From an uncultured Alphaproteobacteria bacterium (GTDB taxonomy: Bacteria > Pseudomonadota > Alphaproteobacteria > HIMB59 > GCA-002718135), in the NCBI GenBank assembly GCA_902512415.1, contig CABXJB010000009.1, forward strand, positions 1 to 32,119: a stretch of 32,119 bases of DNA, given 5' to 3'. Position 1 is the stretch's first letter. Each line of letters starts with the position of its first letter. This document shows positions 7,722 through 14,348 of this stretch, piece after piece. The position numbers and the translations under genes were made by a program. Under the pieces are notes generated by a model. That model was not told where the DNA came from. It made no database searches and saw only the letters and a program-made list of their open reading frames with translations.

Positions 7722-8373
7722 TTTTTTTCTTTCTTTGTTATTTTTTTGTGTTCCGGTTTTTGGCGAAGATTACCACAAAGAGTTTACAGTAAAAGTTTCG
7801 GGAATAAAAATTGGTAAATTAAATTGGACAATTAAAATTGATGATGATGAATTCTTTAATGATCTAAAGCTTAAAAGTGAGGGGGTTTTGTCTGGAATAT
7901 ATCGGTTCGAAGGAGAATATTTTTCAGAGGGTGTTTTTCAAAACAACAAACTAAAACCAACTAAATATAAACATGTCTGGATAACAAATAAAACAACTAA
8001 AAATATGAGTTTGATTTTTCAGGACGATAAATTAAAATCATTGAACCAAACACCTGTTGAAAAAGAAAAGTTAAGAATTAATGTTTTTAATATTAATCAA
8101 AGTAAAGACCCCCTAACCTCTTTTCTACAAATTATATTAGGTGAAAAAAATTCATTAGTTGTAGATGGAAGAAGAACATACGTGATGAACTCTATCTTTA
8201 ATAAAAAAACTGAACAAACTGTTGTTGAGATTTCAAAATATTCTAATTTATGGGCAGATCATAAAAGAAGAAAGTTTGAAAAACTAACTTTTGAAAAAAA
8301 AGATGGAGATTTTTTTCCTATTAAAATAAACATACACTTTGATGGGCGAGTTTTTAAATTAGAACAAAATTAG
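7702..8373 (+). CDS. DUF3108 periplasmic protein
   Basis: 223 residues with an N-terminal signal peptide (MKLVLNSFFLSLLFFCVPVFG, cleavage probably before EDYHKEF), then a beta-rich domain that resembles DUF3108: FTVKVSGIKIGKL, LKSEGVLSGIYRFEGEYFSEG, and a C-terminal FPIKINIHFDGRVFKL. The function of DUF3108 is not established; members are exported proteins of Gram-negative bacteria. It begins 20 bases inside the upstream glycosyltransferase gene and ends tail to tail with the Smr gene, the two stop codons sharing bases 8370-8373 (TTAG). Grouping with the PAP2 and GT39 genes suggests an envelope role. Confidence 0.75.
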   Translation: MKLVLNSFFLSLLFFCVPVFGEDYHKEFTVKVSGIKIGKLNWTIKIDDDEFFNDLKLKSEGVLSGIYRFEGEYFSEGVFQNNKLKPTKYKHVWITNKTTKNMSLIFQDDKLKSLNQTPVEKEKLRINVFNINQSKDPLTSFLQIILGEKNSLVVDGRRTYVMNSIFNKKTEQTVVEISKYSNLWADHKRRKFEKLTFEKKDGDFFPIKINIHFDGRVFKLEQN

Positions 8374-8921
8374 TTTTTTTTCTTTCTAAGATAAACATAA
8401 AAGGCTCCGTCCCCACCATGCTCTATAGTGGCCTGATCAAAAGACAAAATATATTTAGAAAATTTATTTGATTTTACCCACTGGATAAAAGAAGACCTTA
8501 TTACGCCGTGGTAAAGTTTTGGTTTATCTCTGTTTTCTGAGTGTTTTAGTTTAAAAAGACCCTTGCCCGTTACGAACAACAAACATCTTTTACCGCCATT
8601 ATAACACTCTAGAATAGTGCTAGCAAATCTCTCTTCGGACTCTATTAGTGTTTTGCCATGAAAGTCTATTTTTTTATCAATATTGAACGAACCTTTCTTA
8701 ATACCTTTTTTTAAATCTACTTTTTCTAGATTAAATTCAGAATTTTTAATAGTTTTTTTAGGGTTAAAAAATTTATTGCCTGTTTGGTTTATTTTGTTTG
8801 TTTTGTTTGTTTTTACAAATGTGTAATTGGTTTTTGATGCTTCTTTATTAACTTTATTGTTTTTTTTTATAGGGCTTACACCCCTCATTTGTTTTAAAAA
8901 AAAATCATCACTATTTTTCAT
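8370..8921 (-). CDS. Smr-domain protein
   Basis: 183 residues. The C-terminal half, from about residue 83, is a Smr domain: KIDFHGKTLIESEERF (the D-x-H-G type motif), LLFVTGKG and HGGDGAFYVYLRKKKN at the end, the conserved GG-x-G-x-x-x-V-x-L signature. Smr domains bind nucleic acids and many are nucleases. The N-terminal ~80 residues are Lys/Asn/Thr-rich and probably disordered, with short KTNK repeats encoded by a TTTG-rich tract at 8783-8815. In alphaproteobacteria this gene commonly lies beside hslVU and the mltA-Tim44 pair, as here. It overlaps the upstream lysozyme gene by 11 bases. Confidence 0.9.
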   Translation of the reverse strand: MKNSDDFFLKQMRGVSPIKKNNKVNKEASKTNYTFVKTNKTNKINQTGNKFFNPKKTIKNSEFNLEKVDLKKGIKKGSFNIDKKIDFHGKTLIESEERFASTILECYNGGKRCLLFVTGKGLFKLKHSENRDKPKLYHGVIRSSFIQWVKSNKFSKYILSFDQATIEHGGDGAFYVYLRKKKN

Positions 8922-9345
8922 TTTTTAAAAATACATTTATTAAATTTTTTACCCTCATTGGGGTTTGTTTATACCAAAGGCTGTCCATCATTTCAAAACA
9001 AACAAGATACACGTTACCATTGCTCATGTTTTGTAATAGGTTTTTAAACTTAAAAACGCCCCTTGTCCCTATTTGAAAAACCATTTCAATTAGCAGCTCG
9101 GCTTCTTTTTTGTTAGAAGAAAATTGCTTTAAAAAAATATTAAAGTTTTTTAATGCTTTATTAAAATCTTGTTGAAATATATTTTCTAACTCTGCTTTGT
9201 TAACTTTTTTTTCTAATAGATTTTTTTCATTTGGTAAAATTAGGTGACCATAACCTATTGTTAAAAAGCCTAACTGATCTTTATATGGTTTAAGTGAAAG
9301 CCCCTCATTGTGTTTAATTCTGTTTTTTAGATTATAGTAACTCAA
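8911..9345 (-). CDS. T4-type (GH24) lysozyme in the usual mltA position
   Basis: A glycoside hydrolase family 24 endolysin-like muramidase. The T4 lysozyme catalytic triad is present with exact spacing: Glu in KHNEGLSL, Asp nine residues later in YKDQLGF, Thr six further in LTIGYGHLI. The distal lobe also matches T4: MVFQIGTRGVFKF and SLWYKQTPMRVKNLINVF. From a TTG at 9345 the protein is 144 residues and begins 5 bases after the Tim44 gene stop. A longer frame from another TTG at 9402 would overlap the conserved Tim44 C-terminus by 53 bases and is less likely. No signal peptide or membrane segment is seen, so how it reaches peptidoglycan is unclear. It sits between Smr and Tim44, where alphaproteobacteria normally have the lytic transglycosylase mltA, and overlaps Smr by 11 bases. 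Confidence 0.88.
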   Translation of the reverse strand: MSYYNLKNRIKHNEGLSLKPYKDQLGFLTIGYGHLILPNEKNLLEKKVNKAELENIFQQDFNKALKNFNIFLKQFSSNKKEAELLIEMVFQIGTRGVFKFKNLLQNMSNGNVYLVCFEMMDSLWYKQTPMRVKNLINVFLKNEK

Positions 9346-9349
9346 ATTT

Positions 9350-9931
9350 CTAAGTTGATATAAGTGTCCAGGCTGGTCCGCTTGACTGTTCGGGTTTTTC
9401 AAAAACCCATGTGTCTTTATTTTTTACCACATCTTCTTCATTGTCACTTAAAACTTGCTCACTTATAAAATTTACACTTATAGTTATTTTTCCATTTTCA
9501 ACCTTAGCATCATCAATGCCGTCAATAACCAAAGAATAAAATTGAGCGTTAGGGTTGTTGGTGCCTTCATTAATAGCCTTTTCAAAAACATTATAAACAT
9601 TTTTTGAAACAAGGCCCTTAAGAGTGTTTTTATCCCCTTTATTAAAAGCAGTAATAATAATTTCAAAAGCCTTTTTTGCCCCTTCTAAAAATGATTTATG
9701 TTCAAAAGAAGCTATGTGTTTGTATACAACCTCAAGCTTTTGCTCATTTTCTCTTAGTTGAGGAATTTGTACTTCTTGTTGCACAGATTGTTTTTTTACA
9801 AATTGTTGTTCAGTTGGTTTTTTTTGAAACCCCGTTCTTTTACCAAGAACACTTCTGAGTCGATAAATAATAAAAACAGCAATTACAGCAAAGATAATAA
9901 TATCAAAAAACTGTAAATCTCCATAAACCAT
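9350..9931 (-). CDS. Tim44-domain inner-membrane protein (TimA-like)
   Basis: 193 residues. The N-terminus has one membrane helix (about residues 8-23, FFDIIIFAVIAVFIIYRL) followed by RSVLGKRTGF, the signature of alphaproteobacterial TimA proteins. A Gln/Lys-rich linker follows to about residue 65. The C-terminal Tim44 domain (about 72-193) begins SFEHKSFLEGAKKAFEII and ends TWVFEKPEQSSGPAWTLIST. The family is related to mitochondrial Tim44 and is thought to act in inner-membrane protein complex assembly. It is followed closely by the lysozyme gene and preceded 29 bases away by dnaQ on the same strand. In many relatives a secB gene lies near this point; none is seen here. Confidence 0.9.
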   Translation of the reverse strand: MVYGDLQFFDIIIFAVIAVFIIYRLRSVLGKRTGFQKKPTEQQFVKKQSVQQEVQIPQLRENEQKLEVVYKHIASFEHKSFLEGAKKAFEIIITAFNKGDKNTLKGLVSKNVYNVFEKAINEGTNNPNAQFYSLVIDGIDDAKVENGKITISVNFISEQVLSDNEEDVVKNKDTWVFEKPEQSSGPAWTLIST

Positions 9932-9960
9932 AACCTATTATATAATTACTTTTTTATATT

Positions 9961-10641
9961 TTAATAGTCATATTTTTTCCAAATAGGTTGTTTTATTTGC
10001 TTTACCATTTCTTTGTGAAGGGCTGTGTCTTTCTCAGACGTTATAAAGCTTGTTGTGGTTTTTGGGTTATTTTTTTTGGTGTTTTCTTCTTTGTTTTTTT
10101 CTTTATTATTTTTTAAGAGGTTCATTGAAAACTGTTTGCCCCCTTTCAACTCTAAATAAACCTCTGCCAATAGCCTAGAATCTAATAAAGCTCCGTGCAA
10201 ATCTCTTTCTGATAAATCAACTTTAAATCTTCTACATAGATAATCTAAATTGGCAACGCGTGTGTTTAAAACGTGTCTTGCTAAAGAAACCGTATCAATT
10301 ACTGGGTTTGAAAGCTTGGGCCTTCCTAATAATGATAACTCGTTGTTTAGAAAACCAACATCAAAATCGGCATTATGTATAATAAGGGGATCGTTATCAA
10401 TAAATTTTAAAAACTCATCACAGTGATCGTTGAAATTTTTTTTATCACTTAAAAACTTATTTGTAATTCCTGTAATTTTTTGAGCCCCTTCTGATATTTC
10501 TTTGTCTACCTTACAATAAAACTGTAGTGAGTTGTTAGTAGTAATATGATTAAGCAGCTCTACACAACCAACCTCTATAACCCTATCCCCGGTTTTATAG
10601 CTTAGGCCTGTTGTTTCTGTATCAATTACTATTTCTCTCAT
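9961..10641 (-). CDS. dnaQ: DNA polymerase III epsilon subunit (3'-5' proofreading exonuclease)
   Basis: DEDDh exonuclease that proofreads for DNA polymerase III. 226 residues. Exo I is VIDTETTGL (Asp7, Glu9), Exo II is IIHNADFDVGFLNNEL, Exo III is RDLHGALLDSRLLAEVYLEL with the catalytic His and Asp. The C-terminal ~55 residues (from about 172) are a Lys/Asn-rich linker ending in PIWKKYDY, which would be the polymerase-binding tail. It overlaps coaE by 4 bases (ATGA) and is the fourth gene of the leftward maf-aroE-coaE-dnaQ run. Confidence 0.96.
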   Translation of the reverse strand: MREIVIDTETTGLSYKTGDRVIEVGCVELLNHITTNNSLQFYCKVDKEISEGAQKITGITNKFLSDKKNFNDHCDEFLKFIDNDPLIIHNADFDVGFLNNELSLLGRPKLSNPVIDTVSLARHVLNTRVANLDYLCRRFKVDLSERDLHGALLDSRLLAEVYLELKGGKQFSMNLLKNNKEKNKEENTKKNNPKTTTSFITSEKDTALHKEMVKQIKQPIWKKYDY

Positions 10642-11228
10642 TTTAGAAGTCCTATTAAAGCTTTTTCAGCACTAAAGATAAAGTCTTTTTTTGTTTTGTT
10701 GTTATTAATTATAATTTGTGAACGCCTTCTTCTTTCTTTGTCTGAAGTTTGTGCGCTAAATATTTTATTAAGAATTTTTTTTGTAAACTTCTTTTTTTTC
10801 AAAACCCTCTGTGTTCTGTTGTTTTTTGAAGAAATAATACAAACAACTAAATCAAATTTTGTTTCAAGTTTATTTTCTAATAGAAGTGGGATGTCTGCAA
10901 AAATAATCTTCTTCTTGAGGTTTTTTTGGATAAACTTTTCTCTCGACTTTTGAACCTCGTTGTGAATATATTTTTCTAAAATAATTTTAGCTTTTAAATT
11001 ACTAAAAATTATATTTGTTATTTTTTTTTTATTGGCTTTGTTTTTTTGTATGGCTTCTTTTGAAATATTTTCTTTAATAAAACTAATAAAGGATTTGCTT
11101 GGCTTGGTGTACATATCTGAAACAACCTCGTCTGATTCATGAACTAAAAATCCTGTTTTTTTTAAATAGTCAGAAAGGGTTGTTTTTCCCGATCCTATTC
11201 CGCCGGTAATAGCAACAATTTTTGTCAT
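10638..11228 (-). CDS. coaE: Dephospho-CoA kinase
   Basis: Last step of coenzyme A synthesis, phosphorylating the ribose 3'-hydroxyl of dephospho-CoA. 196 residues. The P-loop GGIGSGKTT is at residues 9-17; HESDEVV supplies the acceptor-binding acidic pair, though the usual D-A-D is shifted to S-D-E; FADIPLLLENKLE is the CoA-binding lid motif; and QTSDKERRRRSQIIINN is the conserved C-terminal region ending in the D/N-phi-I-x-N pattern. Very Lys-rich, like its neighbours aroE and maf. ATGA overlaps on both sides (aroE upstream, dnaQ downstream) indicate translational coupling. Confidence 0.95.
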   Translation of the reverse strand: MTKIVAITGGIGSGKTTLSDYLKKTGFLVHESDEVVSDMYTKPSKSFISFIKENISKEAIQKNKANKKKITNIIFSNLKAKIILEKYIHNEVQKSREKFIQKNLKKKIIFADIPLLLENKLETKFDLVVCIISSKNNRTQRVLKKKKFTKKILNKIFSAQTSDKERRRRSQIIINNNKTKKDFIFSAEKALIGLLK

Positions 11229-12010
11229 TTTATTTTATTATTAATTTTTTTTAAAAGAAAAACATCGACCTTGGGAGCAAAACCAAACCACTGATAAAAG
11301 CAAAGAATGGCCTGTTCTATCAACATTGAAATGCCGTAGATTTTTTTATTTCCTTTAAATTTTTGAAGAAAGAGAGTGTTTTTTGGTTTGTAAACAATAT
11401 CGCTAATTATAGTGCTTTTTTTTATAAGATTAATTTGTTGTTTATTAAGGGGGTTTGTTGGTGTTGTGTTTATTATTAAATCTGCGTCACACAAATAAGC
11501 ATCAATTAAAGAATATTTTTTAGTATATTTATTAGTGCCGTTTATTTTGATTGCTTTTTTTGAGCGATTAAAAACATTTATGTTTTTGTAACCTTTAAAA
11601 TTAAAGCCATAATAAATTGCTTGTGAGGCCCCTCCGCAACCTAATATTAAAATATTTTTATTTTTGTTTATTTTTTCTTCTTTTATGGAGTTTAAATATC
11701 CTCTCCAATCAGTGTTTATTCCTTTTATTTTTTTCCCAACCGTCACACAATTAACAGCGCCAATTTTTTTGGCATGAATATTTTTACTATCAAGGTGCTT
11801 TAAAATATTTTTTTTAAATGGAATTGTAACATTAAGGCCATGTGTGTTTTTATCTTGTATTTTTTTAGTTAAAGTTTTATCAAAATTTTTTTTTGTAACC
11901 TCTGTAAAAAAATATTTAGCCTGAATATTATATTTTTTAAACCAATAATTAAATATTAGGGGCGAAATACTTTTAGAAGCATTATTACCAATAACAAAAA
12001 AATGTTTCAT
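11225..12010 (-). CDS. aroE: Shikimate dehydrogenase
   Basis: NADPH-dependent reduction of 3-dehydroshikimate in aromatic amino acid synthesis. 261 residues. The substrate-binding KSISP is at 13-17, the catalytic lysine in NVTIPFK (Lys66), the catalytic aspartate in GINTDWRGY (Asp101), the dinucleotide loop LILGCGGASQAI (122-133), and the C-terminal GISMLIEQAILCFYQWFG helix matches the family. The normal NADP-specificity segment is visible as VFNRSKKA. The Lys/Asn content is extreme even against the rest of the window, reflecting A-rich codons near the maf/rho gap. Starts 3 bases after the maf stop and overlaps coaE by ATGA. Confidence 0.96.
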   Translation of the reverse strand: MKHFFVIGNNASKSISPLIFNYWFKKYNIQAKYFFTEVTKKNFDKTLTKKIQDKNTHGLNVTIPFKKNILKHLDSKNIHAKKIGAVNCVTVGKKIKGINTDWRGYLNSIKEEKINKNKNILILGCGGASQAIYYGFNFKGYKNINVFNRSKKAIKINGTNKYTKKYSLIDAYLCDADLIINTTPTNPLNKQQINLIKKSTIISDIVYKPKNTLFLQKFKGNKKIYGISMLIEQAILCFYQWFGFAPKVDVFLLKKINNKIK

Positions 12011-12013
12011 TTT

Positions 12014-12604
12014 TTATACCTTAGACAAAAAAGATAAAAATGGAAACAAAGGAAAGCCCAAAACATTAAAGAAGTCTCCATTAATTGATTTTATAATATG
12101 TGGTCCTAGCTTTTCTACTTGATAACAACCAACAGAATATAAAATTTGTTTGCCTGTTTTTTTTAAATAATTGTTAATTTGTTTTTGGTTAAGTTTTTTT
12201 ATTTGTATTGTTGATGTTTGTTGTGAAGACCAGATTTGTTTATTTTTATAACACACAGAAACACCGGATATAATTTGGTGTTTTTTGCCTGATAGTTTTT
12301 GTAATTTTTTTTTTGCTTCCTCAAGTGTGTTTGCTTTGTTTATTATCATGTTGTTAAAAATAATTATAGTATCGGACCCAACAACAAGCTGGTTTGGTCT
12401 CTTTAGACTTACACTTAAAGCTTTTTCTTTTGCCAATAGTTTGGGAAGTATTTTTTTGTTAGTTGATTTTTGAATTAGCTGACGCTTTATGTGTTCTTCA
12501 TTACAAAGGGGTGGGGTTGTGGTAAAATTAAGACCGGCATTTTTTAAAAGCCTGTATCTTGATGCACTATTACTGGCTAAAATAAATGGTTTGTTTAAAA
12601 ACAT
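12014..12604 (-). CDS. maf: Maf-family nucleoside triphosphate pyrophosphatase
   Basis: Maf/Ham1-type house-cleaning pyrophosphatase that hydrolyses non-canonical nucleotides. From the ATG at 12604 (MFLNKPFILASNSASR) it is 196 residues, normal for the family. Visible motifs: LASNSASRYRLLKNAG (the S-x-S-x-R phosphate-binding loop), LVVGSDTIIIF (catalytic aspartate), KLSGKKHQIISGVSV, and the C-terminal SINGDFFNVLGFPL. An in-frame extension to 12631 adds MFITICVVH, which is not family-like. It is the first gene of the leftward maf-aroE-coaE-dnaQ run, with its 5' end facing the 405-base gap before rho. Whether it acts on UTP/dTTP (YhdE type) or m7GTP (YceF type) was not resolved. Confidence 0.93.
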   Translation of the reverse strand: MFLNKPFILASNSASRYRLLKNAGLNFTTTPPLCNEEHIKRQLIQKSTNKKILPKLLAKEKALSVSLKRPNQLVVGSDTIIIFNNMIINKANTLEEAKKKLQKLSGKKHQIISGVSVCYKNKQIWSSQQTSTIQIKKLNQKQINNYLKKTGKQILYSVGCYQVEKLGPHIIKSINGDFFNVLGFPLFPFLSFLSKV

Positions 12605-13009
12605 GTGCACAACACAGATAGTTATAAACATAATTATTTTTTTTTAAATTTATTATTGAAATAATTAAAACTTATATTTTTTAATAAACAAAAAATTAAT
12701 TAGACAAAAAAACATTAAGAGGCTGTGTTTAACAACTTATTAGAATTTATTAACAAGTTGTTGTCTTTTTAAAATTTTTAAATTCTTGGTTTTCTGGGTT
12801 TTGTTTGACTTTTGTTTGTTTTTAATAACTTAGGAATAAGTTTATACATTACTTTTATTTTGTTAATAATTCAAAGAAATAAAGGAATTAATGTGATTCA
12901 CTTTACAACTATAACTACTACTTAATAATATAATAAATATATATTTTGACATTAGTAGGCATTTTTTGTAATAAAAAAAAATTCTTTTCTACTAACCCAT
13001 CAACAAAAC
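12605..13009. other. Long AT-rich intergenic gap between divergent maf and rho; candidate replication origin
   Basis: At 405 bases this is the only long non-coding stretch in the window, and no tRNA or credible ORF was found in it. In Caulobacter and other alphaproteobacteria the origin lies in the divergent gap between the maf/ppsR side and the hemE/rho side of this same gene block; here ppsR and hemE are absent, leaving maf|rho. Seen directly: long A/T runs (12632-12716); a perfect 8-base inverted repeat at 12731-12738/12755-12762; and three one-mismatch DnaA-box candidates (TGTGCACAA at 12604-12612, TTATAAACA at 12622-12630, TGTGTTTAA at 12724-12732), no better than chance might give in such sequence. 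It must also hold the maf and rho promoters. Origin function is an inference from synteny and nearby parS/parAB; the strand-composition trend argues against the simple reading. Confidence 0.5.
12731..12762. repeat. Inverted repeat in the maf-rho gap
   Basis: AACAACTT (12731-12738) is exactly complementary to AAGTTGTT (12755-12762), with a 16-base A/T-rich loop, followed by GTCTTTTTAAAATTTTT. No gene ends here on either strand, so it is not an ordinary terminator. It may be an origin element, an operator for rho or maf, or chance. Confidence 0.5.
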
Positions 13010-14272
13010 ATGAATTTACAAGATCTAAAAAATAAACAACCTGAAGAGCTTTTAAAGGAAGCTACTAAACTAGAAATAGAAAATCCATCATCTTTAAGAA
13101 AGCAAGATTTAATGTTTGCTATTCTTAAACAAATAGCAAAAGATGGTGAAATTATAACTGGATCCGGGGTTATTGAAATAATGCAAGACGGTTTTGGTTT
13201 TTTAAGATCGGCAGAATCAAACTATTTACCAGGACCAGATGATATTTACGTGTCACCGTCCCAGATAAAGAAATTTAGTTTACGAACAGGTGATATTGTT
13301 GAAGGAGAAATAAGAGCCCCTAAACAAGGAGAAAGATATTTTGCTATAACTAAAATTAATAAAATTAATGATGAAAAGACTGATGTTGTTAAACACAGGG
13401 TGAATTTTGAGGATTTAACACCCCTATACCCAGAATCTAGGTTTAAGTTGGAACAAGAAAAACCAATGCCGGATTTAACTGAACGTATTATTGATATTAT
13501 AGCACCATTAGGAAAGGGGCAAAGACAGTTAATAGTAGCGCAGCCATTTACAGGTAAAACTATTATTATGCAAAAAATAGCAAATGCAATTACTACTAAC
13601 AGCCCTGAAACCAAATTAATAGTATTGTTAATTGATGAAAGACCTGAAGAAGTAACTGATATGAAAAGATCGGTAAAAGGAGAGGTAATTAGTTCAACTT
13701 TTGATGAACCTGCGCAAAGACACGTTCAGGTTGCGGAAATGGTTATTGAAAAAGCAAAAAGATTAGTGGAATACAAGCACAATGTTGTTATTCTTTTAGA
13801 TTCTATCACAAGACTGGGAAGGGCTTACAATACTGTTATTCCATCAAGTGGTAAGGTGTTAACAGGAGGTGTTGATGCAAACGCACTTCAAAGACCCAAA
13901 AGGTTTTTTGGTGCGGCAAGAAATGTTGAAAATGGTGGATCCCTTACAATTATTTCAACAGCTTTAATTGAGACAGGCAGTAGAATGGATGAGGTTATTT
14001 TCGAAGAATTTAAAGGAACCGGCAACAGTGAAATGATGTTAGATAGAAAATTGAGCCAAAAAAGAACCTACCCCGCTTTTGATATAGCTAAATCAGGGAC
14101 AAGAAAAGAAGAGTTATTATTAGATAAAGACGAGCTTGGTAAAATATTCATTTTAAGAAAAATTCTTGCACCAATGGGCACCACAGAGGCGATGGAGTTT
14201 TTATTAGACAAAATTAAAAACACCAAAACTAACAATGAATTTTTCCAAAGTATGGGAACAAAAACTAATTAA
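13010..14272 (+). CDS. rho: Transcription termination factor Rho
   Basis: Hexameric RNA helicase that ends transcription. 420 residues, full length. The N-terminal three-helix region and cold-shock-like RNA-binding fold include [20 protein letters not shown]. The motor domain has [34 protein letters not shown] (Walker B region), [20 protein letters not shown] (Q- and R-loop region) and [17 protein letters not shown]. The P-loop is unusual: AQPFTGKT at 177-184, where the family normally has APPKAGKT or, in alphaproteobacteria, APPRTGKT. The GKT needed for nucleotide binding is kept. No clear Shine-Dalgarno before the ATG. Rho-dependent termination is probably important here, as most convergent genes in the window overlap and leave no room for intrinsic terminators. 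Confidence 0.98.
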   Translation: MNLQDLKNKQPEELLKEATKLEIENPSSLRKQDLMFAILKQIAKDGEIITGSGVIEIMQDGFGFLRSAESNYLPGPDDIYVSPSQIKKFSLRTGDIVEGEIRAPKQGERYFAITKINKINDEKTDVVKHRVNFEDLTPLYPESRFKLEQEKPMPDLTERIIDIIAPLGKGQRQLIVAQPFTGKTIIMQKIANAITTNSPETKLIVLLIDERPEEVTDMKRSVKGEVISSTFDEPAQRHVQVAEMVIEKAKRLVEYKHNVVILLDSITRLGRAYNTVIPSSGKVLTGGVDANALQRPKRFFGAARNVENGGSLTIISTALIETGSRMDEVIFEEFKGTGNSEMMLDRKLSQKRTYPAFDIAKSGTRKEELLLDKDELGKIFILRKILAPMGTTEAMEFLLDKIKNTKTNNEFFQSMGTKTN

Positions 14273-14320
14273 ACAGGAAATTAATTAAAAAATAAAATAA
14301 TTATCTGATTTTGTAGACTT

Positions 14321-14340
14321 AATAAGCCAATAGGTTTATT
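14321..14340 (+). repeat. Hairpin before mnmE
   Basis: AATAAGCC (14321-14328) can pair with GGTTTATT (14333-14340) with one G-U pair and a 4-base loop. No U-tract follows, so it is not a normal intrinsic terminator. It lies just 8 bases before the preferred mnmE ATG, so it might affect ribosome access or mark an RNA processing point between rho and mnmE. Confidence 0.45.
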
Positions 14341-14348
14341 TGCCAAAA

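Noticed and set aside
12604-12850. DnaA boxes in the maf-rho gap
   Set aside because: No exact TTATNCACA site; one-mismatch matches are expected by chance in AT-rich DNA, so they are mentioned but not annotated as separate features.
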